Positions 48,309 through 60,137 of a DNA stretch of 64,000 nt are shown in pieces. Numbering within the stretch: position 1 is the first letter of the stretch; every line of letters starts with the position of its first letter. This DNA comes from Curtobacterium caseinilyticum (GTDB lineage: Bacteria; Actinomycetota; Actinomycetes; Actinomycetales; Microbacteriaceae), in NCBI RefSeq assembly GCF_030363035.1, contig NZ_JAUCMN010000003.1, forward strand, positions 62,001 to 126,000, given 5' to 3'. A model generated the notes under the pieces. That model did not search any database. It was not told where the DNA came from and worked only from the letters and a program-made list of their open reading frames with translations. The translations under genes were made by a program, and so were the position numbers.

Positions 48309-50051
48309 TCAGCGCCCGAACTCGAACCCGGCGCCCGGGATCGCGGCGAGCAGGTCCTTCGTGTACTGCTCCTTCGGGTCGGCGAAGACCTCGTCGGTCG
48401 TCGCCTTCTCGACGATCTGCCCCTTCCGCATGACGCACACGTTGTCCGCGACGAGGCGGACGACGGCGAGGTCGTGCGTGATGAAGAGGTACGTCAGGTC
48501 CAGTTCGGTCTGCAGCTCGGTGAGCAGGTCGAGGATCTGGCCCTGGACGAGCACGTCGAGCGCGGAGACCGCCTCGTCGAGCACGATGACCTCGGGCTTG
48601 AGCGCCAGCGCACGCGCGACGGCGATGCGCTGCCGCTGGCCGCCGGAGAGCTCGTTCGGGTAGCGGTTCACCATCGACTTCGGCAGCGCGACCTGGTCGA
48701 GCAGCTCGAGCACGCGGGCCCGGCGGCTGGCCTTGTCGCCGACCTTGTGCGTGGCGAGCGGCTCGGCGATCGTGTTCCCGACGTTGTACATCGGGTCCAG
48801 GGAGCCGTACGGGTCCTGGAACACCGGCTGCACGCGGCGGCGGAAGTCGAACAGGTCCTTGCCCGTGAGCGCGCCGATGTCGATGCCGTCGAACTGCACC
48901 GTACCGCTCGTGATCGACTCGAGCTGCAGGACGAGCTTCGCGACGGTCGACTTGCCGGAGCCCGACTCGCCGACGAGCGCGGTGGTGGTGCCCTTCGGGA
49001 TCGCGAAGGAAACGTCGTCGACGGCCTTCAGCTCGCGGGACTGCAGGTTCTTCCCGCGCAGCTTGTACACCTTCTCGAGGTTCTTCACCACGATCAGGTC
49101 CTTCGCCGGACGGTGCTCGCGCTCCTGGGCGCGGGCGATCAGCTCGTCGTCCTCGCTGCCGGCGTCCGCGATGTCGACCCGCTGGTGCTGCACCTTGGAC
49201 TGGATGCGGCGGCTCGCGAGCGACGGGGCCGCGGCCACGAGGCGCTGCGTGTAGGGGTGCTGCGGGTTCGCCAGGATCTCCTTCGAGGGACCCGACTCGA
49301 CGACCTGGCCCTTGTACATCACGACGAGCTTCTCGGCGCGCTCGGCGGCGAGCCCGAGGTCGTGCGTGATGAACAGGACCGACGTGCCGAAGTCACGCGT
49401 CAGGGTCTCGAGGTGGTCGAGGATGACGCGCTGCACGGTGACGTCGAGTGCGGACGTCGGCTCGTCGGCGATGAGCAGCTGCGGGCGGCTCGACAGCCCG
49501 ATGCCGATGAGCACGCGCTGGCGCATGCCGCCGGAGAACTCGTGCGGGAACTGCTTGAGGCGGCTCGCGGCGTCGCCGAGGCCGGCCTCCTGCAGGACCT
49601 CGACCGCGCGGGCGCGGATCGCGTGCTTGCCGGTGGCCATGCCGTTGGCCTTGATGGCCTCCTCGACCTGGAAGCCGATCGACCACAGCGGGTTGAGGTT
49701 CGACATCGGGTCCTGCGGGACGTAGCCGATCTCCTTCCCGCGGATGCCGGCCATCTCCTTGTCGGACAGCCCGACGAGCTCGCGCCCGTTGAACTTGATC
49801 GACCCGCCGGTGACCTCGCCGGTGCCGGCGAGGAGCTTGATGATCGCCTGCGCGCTGGTCGACTTGCCCGAACCGGACTCGCCGACGATCGCCAGACGCT
49901 CACCCTGCTCGAGGGTGAGGTTGACGCCGCGGACCGCCTGGACGACCCCGCTCTGCGTGCGGAACCCGACCTGCAGGTCGGTGATCTCGAGCAGCGGAGC
50001 GCCGGCGCCGGCCGGACGGCTGGTGGTGGGATCGGTGAGCGTCTCGGTCAT
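48309..50051 (-). CDS. peptide ABC importer ATPase, DppD-DppF fusion
   Basis: 580 residues with two nucleotide-binding domains. First: GESGSGKSTSAQ, FSGGMRQRVLIGIGL, LLIADEPTSALD. Second: GESGSGKSTVAK, LSGGQRQRIAVARAL, VIVLDEAVSALD, in which the usual Pro after Glu is Ala. Unlike the other fused ATPase in this window, the first domain lacks the cysteine-bearing tail and the linker is short. The ATG overlaps the stop of the upstream permease (ATGA). Fourth gene of the second importer operon. Confidence 0.92.
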   Translation of the reverse strand: MTETLTDPTTSRPAGAGAPLLEITDLQVGFRTQSGVVQAVRGVNLTLEQGERLAIVGESGSGKSTSAQAIIKLLAGTGEVTGGSIKFNGRELVGLSDKEMAGIRGKEIGYVPQDPMSNLNPLWSIGFQVEEAIKANGMATGKHAIRARAVEVLQEAGLGDAASRLKQFPHEFSGGMRQRVLIGIGLSSRPQLLIADEPTSALDVTVQRVILDHLETLTRDFGTSVLFITHDLGLAAERAEKLVVMYKGQVVESGPSKEILANPQHPYTQRLVAAAPSLASRRIQSKVQHQRVDIADAGSEDDELIARAQEREHRPAKDLIVVKNLEKVYKLRGKNLQSRELKAVDDVSFAIPKGTTTALVGESGSGKSTVAKLVLQLESITSGTVQFDGIDIGALTGKDLFDFRRRVQPVFQDPYGSLDPMYNVGNTIAEPLATHKVGDKASRRARVLELLDQVALPKSMVNRYPNELSGGQRQRIAVARALALKPEVIVLDEAVSALDVLVQGQILDLLTELQTELDLTYLFITHDLAVVRLVADNVCVMRKGQIVEKATTDEVFADPKEQYTKDLLAAIPGAGFEFGR

Positions 50052-50998
50052 CGACGGGCCCTCGCCTTCGGGTCGAGCGCGTCGCGGACCACGTCGCCGA
50101 GGAGCAGGAACGCGAGCACGGTGATGGACAGGGCGGCCGACGGCCAGAAGATCGTCGAGGGGTTCGTGCGGATCGACGTCTGGGCGGTGCCGATGTCGAG
50201 GCCCCAGCTGAGCGCCGACGGCGGCAGGCCGATGCCGAGGAACGACAGGGTCGCCTCGGCGACGATGAACGTCCCGAGCGACACGGTCGCGACGACGATG
50301 ACCGGCGCCAGGGCGTTCGGGATCACGTGCCGCACGAGCGTGGTGAACCGGCTGACGCCGAGCGCCGCCGAGGCCATCACGTAGTCGGACTGCTTGGCGC
50401 TGAGCACAGCACCGCGCATGATGCGGGCGATCTGCGGCCAGGCGAAGGCTGCGAGCACGAGCGCGACGGTGATGGCGTTGCGGGCCGGGATGACGGACAT
50501 GATCACGATCGCGCCGAGGATGGTCGGGATCGAGAAGAAGATGTCCGCGATGCGGGACACGATCGTGTCGAGCCAGCCGCCGTAGAACCCGGCGAGGGCG
50601 CCGATGATGATGCCGACGAGCGACACCAGGACCGTGGCCACCAGGCCGACGATGACCGAGTTGCGCGCACCCCAGATGACACGGGCGTAGACGTCGTAGC
50701 CCTGGCGGTTGAAGCCGAGGGGGTGCCCCGACTCCGGGCCGCCGTTGCTGTTCGCGAGGTTCGCGGACGACGGGTTCACGTGCGTGAACAGACCGGGGAA
50801 GACCGCGACGACCAGCACCAGCAGGATGAGGATCGACGACACCCAGAACGTCGGACGGATGCGCATGGAGTCCCACGCGTCGGTCCAGGTGGAACGGGTC
50901 TTCTCGTTCTCGTCGACCTGGTCCACCGCCTGCAGCGGGGTCTCCTCGATCGGCGCGACGTAGTGCGTCGCGGAACGGGACTCGGCGTTACTTGGCAT
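50048..50998 (-). CDS. peptide ABC transporter permease, DppC/OppC type
   Basis: 316 residues, six membrane segments after a ~50-residue cytoplasmic N-terminus. FWVSSILILLVLVVAVFPGLF is the first helix, then HPLGFNRQGYDVYARVIWGARNSV, the DppC-type extracytoplasmic element, and the EAA loop SDYVMASAALGVSRFTTLVRHVIPN. Pairs with the DppB-type permease, whose gene it overlaps by 11 nt. Confidence 0.92.
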   Translation of the reverse strand: MPSNAESRSATHYVAPIEETPLQAVDQVDENEKTRSTWTDAWDSMRIRPTFWVSSILILLVLVVAVFPGLFTHVNPSSANLANSNGGPESGHPLGFNRQGYDVYARVIWGARNSVIVGLVATVLVSLVGIIIGALAGFYGGWLDTIVSRIADIFFSIPTILGAIVIMSVIPARNAITVALVLAAFAWPQIARIMRGAVLSAKQSDYVMASAALGVSRFTTLVRHVIPNALAPVIVVATVSLGTFIVAEATLSFLGIGLPPSALSWGLDIGTAQTSIRTNPSTIFWPSAALSITVLAFLLLGDVVRDALDPKARARR

Positions 50999-51917
50999 AG
51001 CGGATCCTCGGGTCCAGGACGGCGTAGAGCAGGTCGACCAGGAGGTTGGCGAGCATGAAGATGATGACCATCACGGCGACGAACGACACGACCGTGGGGC
51101 CCTCGCCGAGCTTGACGGCGCGGAACACCGTTCCGCCGACACCGTTGATGTTGAAGATGCCCTCGGTGACGACCGCACCGACCATCAGGTTGCCGATGTC
51201 CACACCGAGGTAGGTCACCACGGGGATGAGCGAGTTCCGGAAGATGTGCACGCCGACGACACGACGACGCGGCAGGCCCTTCGCGGTGGCGGTCCGGACG
51301 AAGTCGGCGTTCATGTTCTCGGCCACGCTGGCGCGTGTGAGCCGGACGATGTACGCGAACGACACGGTCGCGAGCACGATCGCCGGCAGCACGAGTTCCG
51401 ACCACGGCGCCTGACCCGACACCGTGACGCGGAACAGCCCGAGTTGGATGCCGAAGACGTACTGCAGCAGGAAGCCGACGACGAAGGTCGGCACCGAGAT
51501 GAGCAGCAGGGAGACGACGAGCGCGGTGGCGTCGAACCACTTGCCCTTCTTCAGACCGGCGATCACGCCGACGACGATGCCGGCGACTGCCTCGAAGACC
51601 AGCGACAGGATCGCCAGGCGCGCGGTGATCGGGAAGGCCGAGGCCAGCTGCTGCGACACCGGCAGCCCCGAGTAGGTCACACCGAGGTCACCCTTGAAGA
51701 CGCCACCGATCCACAGCAGGTACTGCACGATGAACGGCTTGTCGAGGTTGTACTGCTGTCGGAGCTGCTCGATGACCTGCGGCGTCGGCTGGCGGTCGCC
51801 GAAGAGCGCGGCGATCGGGTCGCCGGGCAGCGAGAAGACCATGAAGTAGATGAGGAACGTGGCCCCGAAGAAGACGGGGATGAGTTGCAGGAGGCGCTTG
51901 CCGAGGTACCAGAGCAT
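50988..51917 (-). CDS. peptide ABC transporter permease, DppB/OppB type
   Basis: 309 residues. MLWYLGKRLLQLIPVFFGATFLIYFMVF is the classic DppB N-terminus, followed by LPGDPIAALFGDRQPTPQVIEQLRQQYNLDKPFIVQYLLW. The EAA loop is ADFVRTATAKGLPRRRVVGVHIFRNSLIP. It forms the translocation channel. It follows the binding-protein gene after 245 nt containing a strong hairpin, so its expression is probably lower than that of the binding protein. Confidence 0.92.
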   Translation of the reverse strand: MLWYLGKRLLQLIPVFFGATFLIYFMVFSLPGDPIAALFGDRQPTPQVIEQLRQQYNLDKPFIVQYLLWIGGVFKGDLGVTYSGLPVSQQLASAFPITARLAILSLVFEAVAGIVVGVIAGLKKGKWFDATALVVSLLLISVPTFVVGFLLQYVFGIQLGLFRVTVSGQAPWSELVLPAIVLATVSFAYIVRLTRASVAENMNADFVRTATAKGLPRRRVVGVHIFRNSLIPVVTYLGVDIGNLMVGAVVTEGIFNINGVGGTVFRAVKLGEGPTVVSFVAVMVIIFMLANLLVDLLYAVLDPRIRYAK

Positions 51918-52053
51918 CAGATGGCCCGGGTCTGCGCGGCGCGCATGTCGTTCAGGTTCATGTCGTGAGGAGTGGACTGTCCGAGGGTCGGCACGGGTGT
52001 CCGGTGCGGGCGGCGGCGCCCGCTGTGGTGGGGGAAGGTGTTGCCGCCGTGGT

Positions 52054-52091
52054 ACGGGGGCCCGGAGACCGTGTGGTCTCCGGACCCCCGT
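52054..52091 (-). terminator. hairpin between binding-protein and permease genes (partial terminator)
   Basis: 17-nt arms 52054-52070 and 52075-52091 with one mismatch and a 4-nt loop. On the minus strand it is 71 nt past the binding-protein stop and about 135 nt before the permease start, the usual place for a leaky terminator or mRNA stabiliser. Confidence 0.75.
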
Positions 52092-52162
52092 CCGGTGGTC
52101 GCGGAGCAGGATACCTGCTCGCGGTGTGTCTCCGCGGTGTTCGTCCGCAGTGGAGACCGGTG

Positions 52163-53794
52163 TTACTTGGTGACCTCGATGTCGTAGTACAGCGGCACCG
52201 AGTCCCAGCCGAACTTGACGTTCTTGACGTTGTCGGCGGACCAGACACCCGTCACGTTGGCGTACCAGAGCGGGATCTCGGGGAGGTCCTTGAACAGCAG
52301 CTCCTGCGCCTGGTCGAAGATCTTGTTGCCCTCTTCGACGGTCGCGGCCGAGCGGCCCTTGGCGAGGAGCTCGTTGTACTCCGCCGAGTCGTAGCGCGCG
52401 TAGTTGCTGGACGAGCCCTTGCCCATGGTCGGGCCGAGGAAGTTGTACAGCGACGGGTAGTCCGCCTGCCAACCGGTGCGGCTACCGCCCGTGAGCTTGT
52501 CGTTCGTCTGGGCGTCGAGCGCCTCCTGGAACGTCGGGATCGCCTTGCCCTCGGCCTTGATGCCGAGCGTGTTCGAGATCGAGTTGGTGACCGCGGTCAC
52601 CCACGCCTCGTGTCCACCATCGGCGTTGTAGGCGATGGAGAGCGTCTCGTCGTACGGCGAGATGTCGTTCGCCTGGGCCCAGAGCTTCTTGGCCTCGGAC
52701 GGGTTGTAGTCGAGGACGTCCGAACCCTCGAGGTCGTCGGTCCAGCCATCGATGACCGGGGACGTGAAGTCCTTGGCCGGCGTGCGCGTGCCGTCGAAGA
52801 TCTTGTCGGTGATCTCCTTGCGGTTGATCGCCATCGACAGGGCCTCACGACGGAGCTTGCCCTCGTCGCCGCTCCAGTGCTTGAGGTAGTAGGGCAGGTA
52901 GAAGCCCTGGAAGATCGCCGCCGCCTGGTTGACGTTCGAGTCGGGGAAGTCCGACTTGTAGGTCTGGAAGGCGCTGTCCGGGATCGCGTCGAGGACGTCG
53001 AGGTTACCGCCCTGCACGTCCGCGTACGCGGTGTCCTGGGTCGTGTAGAACGTGATCGTCAGACCACCGTTCTTCGGCTTGCGCTTGCCGGCGTAGTCCT
53101 CGTTGGTGACGAGCTTGATGGACTGGTTGTGCGTCCACGCGCTCTTGCCGTCGAGCTTGTACGGGCCGTTGCCGATCGGGTTCTCGCCGAAGGCCTTGGT
53201 GTCCTTGTAGAACTCCGAGGGCAGCGGCATGAAGGCCGAGTAGCCGAGCGACAGCGGGAAGTCCGACTGCGCCGACTTCAGCGTGACGGTGAACTCGTCG
53301 TCGCTGACGACCTTGAGGCCCGTGAGGTCCGAGTCCTTGTCGGCGTCGTAGCCCTCGATGTTCTCGAAGAAGTAGCTCGCGCTCTGCGCGTTGGACTTCT
53401 TCGCCGCCCAGTCCCACGCCTTCGTGAACGACTCGGCCGTGACCTTCTCGCCGTTGGTGAAGGTGTAGCCGGTGTTGAGCTTGATGTCGTAGGTCTTGGA
53501 GTCATCGGTGTCGATGCTCTTCGCGACCTCGTTCACCGGCTTGCCGTCGGCGTCGTAGGACACGAGGCCCTCGAAGATCGACGTGACGATCTTGCCGCCA
53601 CCGGTCTCGGTGGTGTTCGAGGGGACGAGGGGCTTCTGGGGCTCGGAGCCGTTGGTGGTGACGATTCCGGACGCGTTCGTCGAGCCCGAGTCACCGCCGT
53701 TGCTGCTGCCGCCGTTGCTGGAGCAGCCGGTCAGGGCGATTGCTGTGGCCCCGAGCACGGCGAGGGCAGAGAGCCCAGCGCGCTTCTTGATCAA
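52163..53794 (-). CDS. peptide ABC transporter substrate-binding lipoprotein (family 5)
   Basis: 543 residues. The start is TTG at 53794, supported by a full AGGAGG six nt upstream and by the signal peptide that begins there (IKKRAGLSALAVLGATAIALTGC, lipobox LTGC). Then a Ser/Asn/Gly linker and SBP_bac_5 segments: SIFEGLVSYDADGKPVNEVAKS, TYDIKLNTGYTFTNGEKVTAESFTKAWDW, NPIGNGPYKLDGKSAW, and EGKLRREALSMAINRKEITDKI. Probable di/oligopeptide receptor of the second importer. It is the first gene of a five-gene unit (receptor, two permeases, ATPase, PH-like protein). Confidence 0.93.
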   Translation of the reverse strand: MIKKRAGLSALAVLGATAIALTGCSSNGGSSNGGDSGSTNASGIVTTNGSEPQKPLVPSNTTETGGGKIVTSIFEGLVSYDADGKPVNEVAKSIDTDDSKTYDIKLNTGYTFTNGEKVTAESFTKAWDWAAKKSNAQSASYFFENIEGYDADKDSDLTGLKVVSDDEFTVTLKSAQSDFPLSLGYSAFMPLPSEFYKDTKAFGENPIGNGPYKLDGKSAWTHNQSIKLVTNEDYAGKRKPKNGGLTITFYTTQDTAYADVQGGNLDVLDAIPDSAFQTYKSDFPDSNVNQAAAIFQGFYLPYYLKHWSGDEGKLRREALSMAINRKEITDKIFDGTRTPAKDFTSPVIDGWTDDLEGSDVLDYNPSEAKKLWAQANDISPYDETLSIAYNADGGHEAWVTAVTNSISNTLGIKAEGKAIPTFQEALDAQTNDKLTGGSRTGWQADYPSLYNFLGPTMGKGSSSNYARYDSAEYNELLAKGRSAATVEEGNKIFDQAQELLFKDLPEIPLWYANVTGVWSADNVKNVKFGWDSVPLYYDIEVTK

Positions 53795-53857
53795 GGTTCC
53801 TCCTGGTGCATGGGACGCGCCGGGCACAGAGGTGCTGCCGGGCGCGTTTGTCCTTGC

Positions 53858-53887
53858 ACTGTAGGCAGTGCTCGGACCCCCGACCAA
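53858..53887 (-). promoter_or_regulatory. candidate promoter of the second peptide importer operon
   Basis: On the minus strand TTGGTC (53882-53887) and TACAGT (53858-53863) are 18 nt apart, about 60 nt before the TTG start. The leader ends in a strong AGGAGG ribosome site. Confidence 0.45.
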
Positions 53888-54121
53888 ACCCTGCGGCCAT
53901 CGGTTACAAACCGGAAACCAAGTCGCAGGATCGTTGCGGGAGGATGCAAGATTCGGGCGCTGGAACCGTTCAGGAGCGGAATCGTTGCTTCTGCAACGAA
54001 GCCATTGCACTGACGCACACTGATGTGCAAGCCGAGCGACACTCGTCGGCGCCCTCGTCAGTGGTGGAGCGCTCCGACCGCTCCGCGGCACTCGCCCGGC
54101 CTGCGTCGGTCCCTCGACGTG
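53888..54121. other. upstream regulatory gap of the second importer operon
   Basis: No gene is seen between the promoter and the gcvP terminator. The stretch is less GC-rich than its surroundings and contains a 7-bp stem hairpin, TCGTTGCTTCTGCAACGA (53982-53999), which could be an operator; several GTGCAA/TTGCAC and GTTGC motifs lie nearby. No regulator can be assigned. Confidence 0.4.
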
Positions 54122-54155
54122 GTGAGCCCCGCCCGGGACTCCGGACGGGGCTCAC
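54122..54155 (-). terminator. intrinsic terminator of the glycine cleavage operon
   Basis: GTGAGCCCCG (54122-54131) pairs with CGGGGCTCAC (54146-54155), with partial pairing inside. It lies about 40 nt past the gcvP stop on the minus strand. Confidence 0.75.
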
Positions 54156-54196
54156 CCTACGCGGTCAGCGACGACGCCGCCGCCGTGTGACGTCGA

Positions 54197-57108
<2,912 letters not shown>

Positions 57109-57112
<4 letters not shown>

Positions 57113-57486
57113 GCGATGGACGCCCGGTACGTGTCGTGGTCCATCAGGTCCTCGGGGAACGAGGTGCCGTCGACCTTGAGCTTGACGAGCCAGCCGGCGC
57201 CGAACGGGTCCTGGTTGACGGTGTCGGGGGCGTCCACCACGGCGTCGTTGACCGCGACCACCTCGCCCTCGATCGGCGCGAAGAGCTCGCCGACGCTCTT
57301 CGTCGACTCGATCTCGCCCATCTGGTCACCGGCGGTCGTGGTGGTGCCCACGGCCGGGAGCTCGACGTAGACGACGTCACCGAGCTGCTCGGCGGCGTGG
57401 TCGGTGATGCCCACGGTCACGGTGTCGCCCTCGACGAGGATCCACTCGTGGTCGGCGGTGTACTGGAGTGCGGTCTGGTCGGTCAC
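57109..57486 (-). CDS. gcvH: glycine cleavage system H protein
   Basis: 125 residues. Carries the lipoyl group that shuttles the aminomethyl intermediate between P and T proteins. [32 protein letters not shown] is the family N-terminus, and the lipoylated lysine is in [15 protein letters not shown]. The GTG at 57486 follows the gcvT stop by 4 nt, giving the standard length; the longer open frame is a shadow of gcvT. Confidence 0.95.
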
Positions 57487-57490
57487 GGGG

Positions 57491-58594
57491 TCAGCCTCTC
57501 GGGGTGCGACGGTAGAAGGGGAACGGGGTGACGGTGCTGGGGACGGCGGTGCCGCGCACGTCGATGTGGAGGACCTGTCCCTCGGTGGCGAGGTCGGGGT
57601 CGACGAAGGCCATCGCGACGGGGTGCCCGAGCGTCGGGGACAGCGCGCCCGAGGTGATCGTGCCGACGACCCGTCCCTCGTGCACGACGTCGTACCCGGC
57701 GCGGGGAGCACGGCGGCCCTCGGTGACGAGCCCGACGAGCACCCTGGCGTCCGCCTCGGGCTGCACACCGGCGTCACCGACGAACGAGCCGGAGGTCGCG
57801 ACGACCCGGCCGAGCCCGGCCTGCGCCGGGCGCACGTCGGTGGAGAGCTCGTGCCCGTAGAGCGGCATGCCGGCCTCGAGCCGCAGGGTGTCCCGGGCGG
57901 CCAGGCCGGCGGGCACGACCCCGCGGTCGGCACCGGTCTCGAGCAGCGCGTCCCAGATCGCGGTCGCGACGTCGGTGTCGCTGTAGATCTCGAAACCGTC
58001 CTCGCCCGTGTAGCCGGTGCGGGCGACGAGCACCTCGGCGCCGTCGAACAGCGCGTGCAGGACGCGGTAGTAGCGGAGCTCGTCGAGCGGGGTCTCCGGC
58101 TGCAGACGGTCGGCCACGACGAGCGCGTCGAGCGTGCCGGCGGCCGCGGGACCCTGGATCGCGACGAGCGCGGTGCTGTCCGAGTCGTCGGAGACGACGA
58201 CGTCGAAGCCGTCGGCGCGAGCGGTCAGTGCGGACACTGCGACCTCGCGGTTGGAGGCGTTCGCGACCACGAGGAAGACGTCCTCGCCCGTGCGGTAGAC
58301 GACGAGGTCGTCGAGGATGCCGCCGTCCTCGGCGAGCAGCAGCGAGTACTTCGCCCGACCGACCGTCATCGCGCCGAACGACCCGGCGAGCGCGTGGTCG
58401 AGGAAGGGCACGGCGTCAGCACCGGTGACGCCGACCTCGGCCATGTGCGACAGGTCGAAGACCCCGGCGGCCTGCCGCACCGCGTGGTGCTCGGCGAGGT
58501 CGGACGAGTAGCGCACGGGCATGCGGTACCCGGCGAAGTCGGTGAAGCTCGCACCGGCAGCCTGGTGCGCGGCTTCCAAGGGAGAGGAACGCAT
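57491..58594 (-). CDS. gcvT: aminomethyltransferase (T protein)
   Basis: 367 residues. Transfers the methylene unit from GcvH to tetrahydrofolate and releases ammonia. Motifs: [43 protein letters not shown]-type substrate loop, [13 protein letters not shown], and [19 protein letters not shown] with the catalytic Asp region. The ATG is preceded by AGGAGAACTCC. First gene of the operon; its 5' leader contains a tandem glycine riboswitch. Confidence 0.95.
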   Translation of the reverse strand: MRSSPLEAAHQAAGASFTDFAGYRMPVRYSSDLAEHHAVRQAAGVFDLSHMAEVGVTGADAVPFLDHALAGSFGAMTVGRAKYSLLLAEDGGILDDLVVYRTGEDVFLVVANASNREVAVSALTARADGFDVVVSDDSDSTALVAIQGPAAAGTLDALVVADRLQPETPLDELRYYRVLHALFDGAEVLVARTGYTGEDGFEIYSDTDVATAIWDALLETGADRGVVPAGLAARDTLRLEAGMPLYGHELSTDVRPAQAGLGRVVATSGSFVGDAGVQPEADARVLVGLVTEGRRAPRAGYDVVHEGRVVGTITSGALSPTLGHPVAMAFVDPDLATEGQVLHIDVRGTAVPSTVTPFPFYRRTPRG

Positions 58595-58641
58595 GACGGA
58601 GTTCTCCTGGCATCGACAGGACCCGACGGCCGTCGTCGGGC

Positions 58642-58848
58642 GGGAACTCCCCCTCTGTCATGGGCCTGAGAGTTTCACCGCGGCCCGTGAGGTCCGGCGG
58701 CTTTCACCGTGGGCGAGCCGGCGCGGACGACCCGGGCGGGCGCGCGTGACTGCTTTTCAGAGTGGCCTGTCCGCTGCGGTGTGGGACCTGAGAGATTGAC
58801 GGGGAGGTTGCTCCTTCGGTGCCGTGCGCGTGCGCTCGGCTCTCCCGC
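58642..58848 (-). promoter_or_regulatory. tandem glycine riboswitch controlling gcvTHP
   Basis: Read on the minus strand. The first aptamer starts GGGAGAG, then CCGAAGGAGCAACCTCCCC, TCTCTCAGGTCCC and GGACAGGCCACTCTGA (about 58758-58848). The second has CGGTGAAAGCCGCCGGA, AAACTCTCAGGCCCATGACAGAGGGGGAG (two adjoining segments, about 58642-58720). The conserved CTCTCAGG and GACAG elements occur in both halves, as in known tandem glycine riboswitches. It ends about 48 nt before the gcvT ATG; the remaining leader would hold the expression platform. Glycine binding normally turns the operon on. Confidence 0.93.
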
Positions 58849-58940
58849 GGCGGGTGTGCGGCCGGTGTTGAGTTGTGCAGGCCCGAGCATAGCGACCCCG
58901 CGTTTCGGGCATGTGTCGTGGCCGACGGTTCGACGTCTCG

Positions 58941-58946
58941 TAGAAT
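58941..58946 (+). promoter_or_regulatory. -10 box of a leaderless promoter for the BlaI-like gene
   Basis: TAGAAT ends 6 nt before the ATG at 58953. Confidence 0.55.
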
Positions 58947-58952
58947 GCCCGG

Positions 58953-59342
58953 ATGGCAGGACAGCGATCGCGCCCCAGGGGCCAGCTCGAGCAGGCGGTC
59001 CTCGAGACGCTGCGCGCCGCCGCCGACGCCGGTGTCACGACGGGGTGCACCGCCAGGCAGGTGCTCGACGCCTTCCCGGAGCCCCGCCCGGCGCTCACGA
59101 CGGTGTTGACGGTGCTCGACCGCCTCGGCCGCAAGGGCCAGGTCGAGCGGCAGGAGCACGACGACGCCCCGCTGACCTTCCGGGCCGTGCACAGCCGCGA
59201 GCAGCAGACGGCGTCGCTCATGTCGAACGCGCTCGCCGCCGCGTCGGACCGCGAGGCCGCACTGCTGCAGTTCACCGGTTCCCTGGCCTCGGACGACCTC
59301 GACGTCCTGCGCCGCGCCCTCGACGCCCGAGCGCGCTCCTGA
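58953..59342 (+). CDS. BlaI/MecI/CopY-family winged-helix repressor
   Basis: 129 residues. The helix-turn-helix is in TGCTARQVLDAFPEPRPALTTVLTVLDRLGRKGQVERQ, the standard BlaI arrangement, followed by a dimerisation helix (AVHSREQQTASLMSNALAAASDREAALLQF). Such repressors are usually inactivated by proteolysis through a partner M56 membrane peptidase, and one is encoded 13 nt downstream. Neither a beta-lactamase nor a copper gene is nearby, so the regulon is unknown; the leaderless promoter may be autoregulated. Confidence 0.9.
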   Translation: MAGQRSRPRGQLEQAVLETLRAAADAGVTTGCTARQVLDAFPEPRPALTTVLTVLDRLGRKGQVERQEHDDAPLTFRAVHSREQQTASLMSNALAAASDREAALLQFTGSLASDDLDVLRRALDARARS

Positions 59343-59355
59343 CGAGGGACACGCA

Positions 59356-60090
59356 GTGGTCGTCGCCGGAGTCGTCCTCATCGCACTCGCCCTCGTCGTC
59401 GTGGTGGTCGCTCCGCGGGTGCTGACCCGGTCCGCCTGGACGATCACCATGCCGCGCACCGCGCTGGTCTCCTGGTCGCTCGCGGTCCTGCTCGGCGTGG
59501 TCGGCTTCGTCGTCGGCACCGCCCTGGTCGTCGTGGCCGACCGGCCGCTCGACCCCTTCCGTCTGGGCGAGTCGCCGACGCACGGCCTGAACCTCGGCGT
59601 CGCCCTGCTCGCCGTGGCCGCGTTCGTCATCGCGGTCCGCGTCCGGCCGGGTCCCGAGCACGAGGCCGTCCGCCGCGCCATGCGGTCCGGTCACGCCCCG
59701 CACCACGAGATCGACGGCACGCCCGTCGCCCTGGTCGAGGCGGACCACGCGCTCGCCTGCGCCGTCCCCGGCCGCTCCGGCGGGGTGCTCGTGAGCACCG
59801 GGCTCGCCGACCTGCTGCGGACGGACGAACTGGAGGCCGTGGTCGCCCACGAACGCGCCCACCTGACCCAGCGCCATGCGGTCGCCGTGGTGGTCGCCGA
59901 GTCGATCGAGCGTGCGGTCCCCTGGGTGCCCGGCGCGCGCGCCATGGCGCGCTCGACGCGCGTGCTCGTCGAGTTCGCGGCCGACGACGCGGCGGCCCGC
60001 CGTGTGGGGCGCGACGCGCTGCGGCGAGCGGTGCTCGTGGCGGACGGGACGAGCGCGCTCGGGGCGATCCGGGCCTCCCGGCTGGGCTGA
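59356..60090 (+). CDS. M56-like membrane zinc peptidase (BlaR1/MecR1-like, no sensor domain)
   Basis: 244 residues. Three membrane segments (VVAGVVLIALALVVVVVAP, LVSWSLAVLLGVVGFVVGTALVVVA, LNLGVALLAVAAFVIAV) precede the protease domain with VVAHERAHLTQRHAVAVVVAESIERAVPW: HERAH is the HExxH zinc motif, and the third ligand is probably in EFAADDAAARRVG. BlaR1's penicillin-binding domain is absent. It pairs with the upstream BlaI-like repressor; the signal sensed is unknown. Confidence 0.87.
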   Translation: MVVAGVVLIALALVVVVVAPRVLTRSAWTITMPRTALVSWSLAVLLGVVGFVVGTALVVVADRPLDPFRLGESPTHGLNLGVALLAVAAFVIAVRVRPGPEHEAVRRAMRSGHAPHHEIDGTPVALVEADHALACAVPGRSGGVLVSTGLADLLRTDELEAVVAHERAHLTQRHAVAVVVAESIERAVPWVPGARAMARSTRVLVEFAADDAAARRVGRDALRRAVLVADGTSALGAIRASRLG

Positions 60091-60137
60091 CCGGACCGGA
60101 CGCGCCTGTCGGAGGTGGGGCGTAGGGTGGCTGGACC

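Noticed and set aside
48309-48438. ATG at 48438 as start of the PH-like gene
   Set aside because: It would overlap the ATPase gene by 130 nt and add about 40 Arg-rich residues that are a shadow of the ATPase.
58953-60090. beta-lactamase regulatory locus
   Set aside because: The sensor domain and a beta-lactamase gene are absent.
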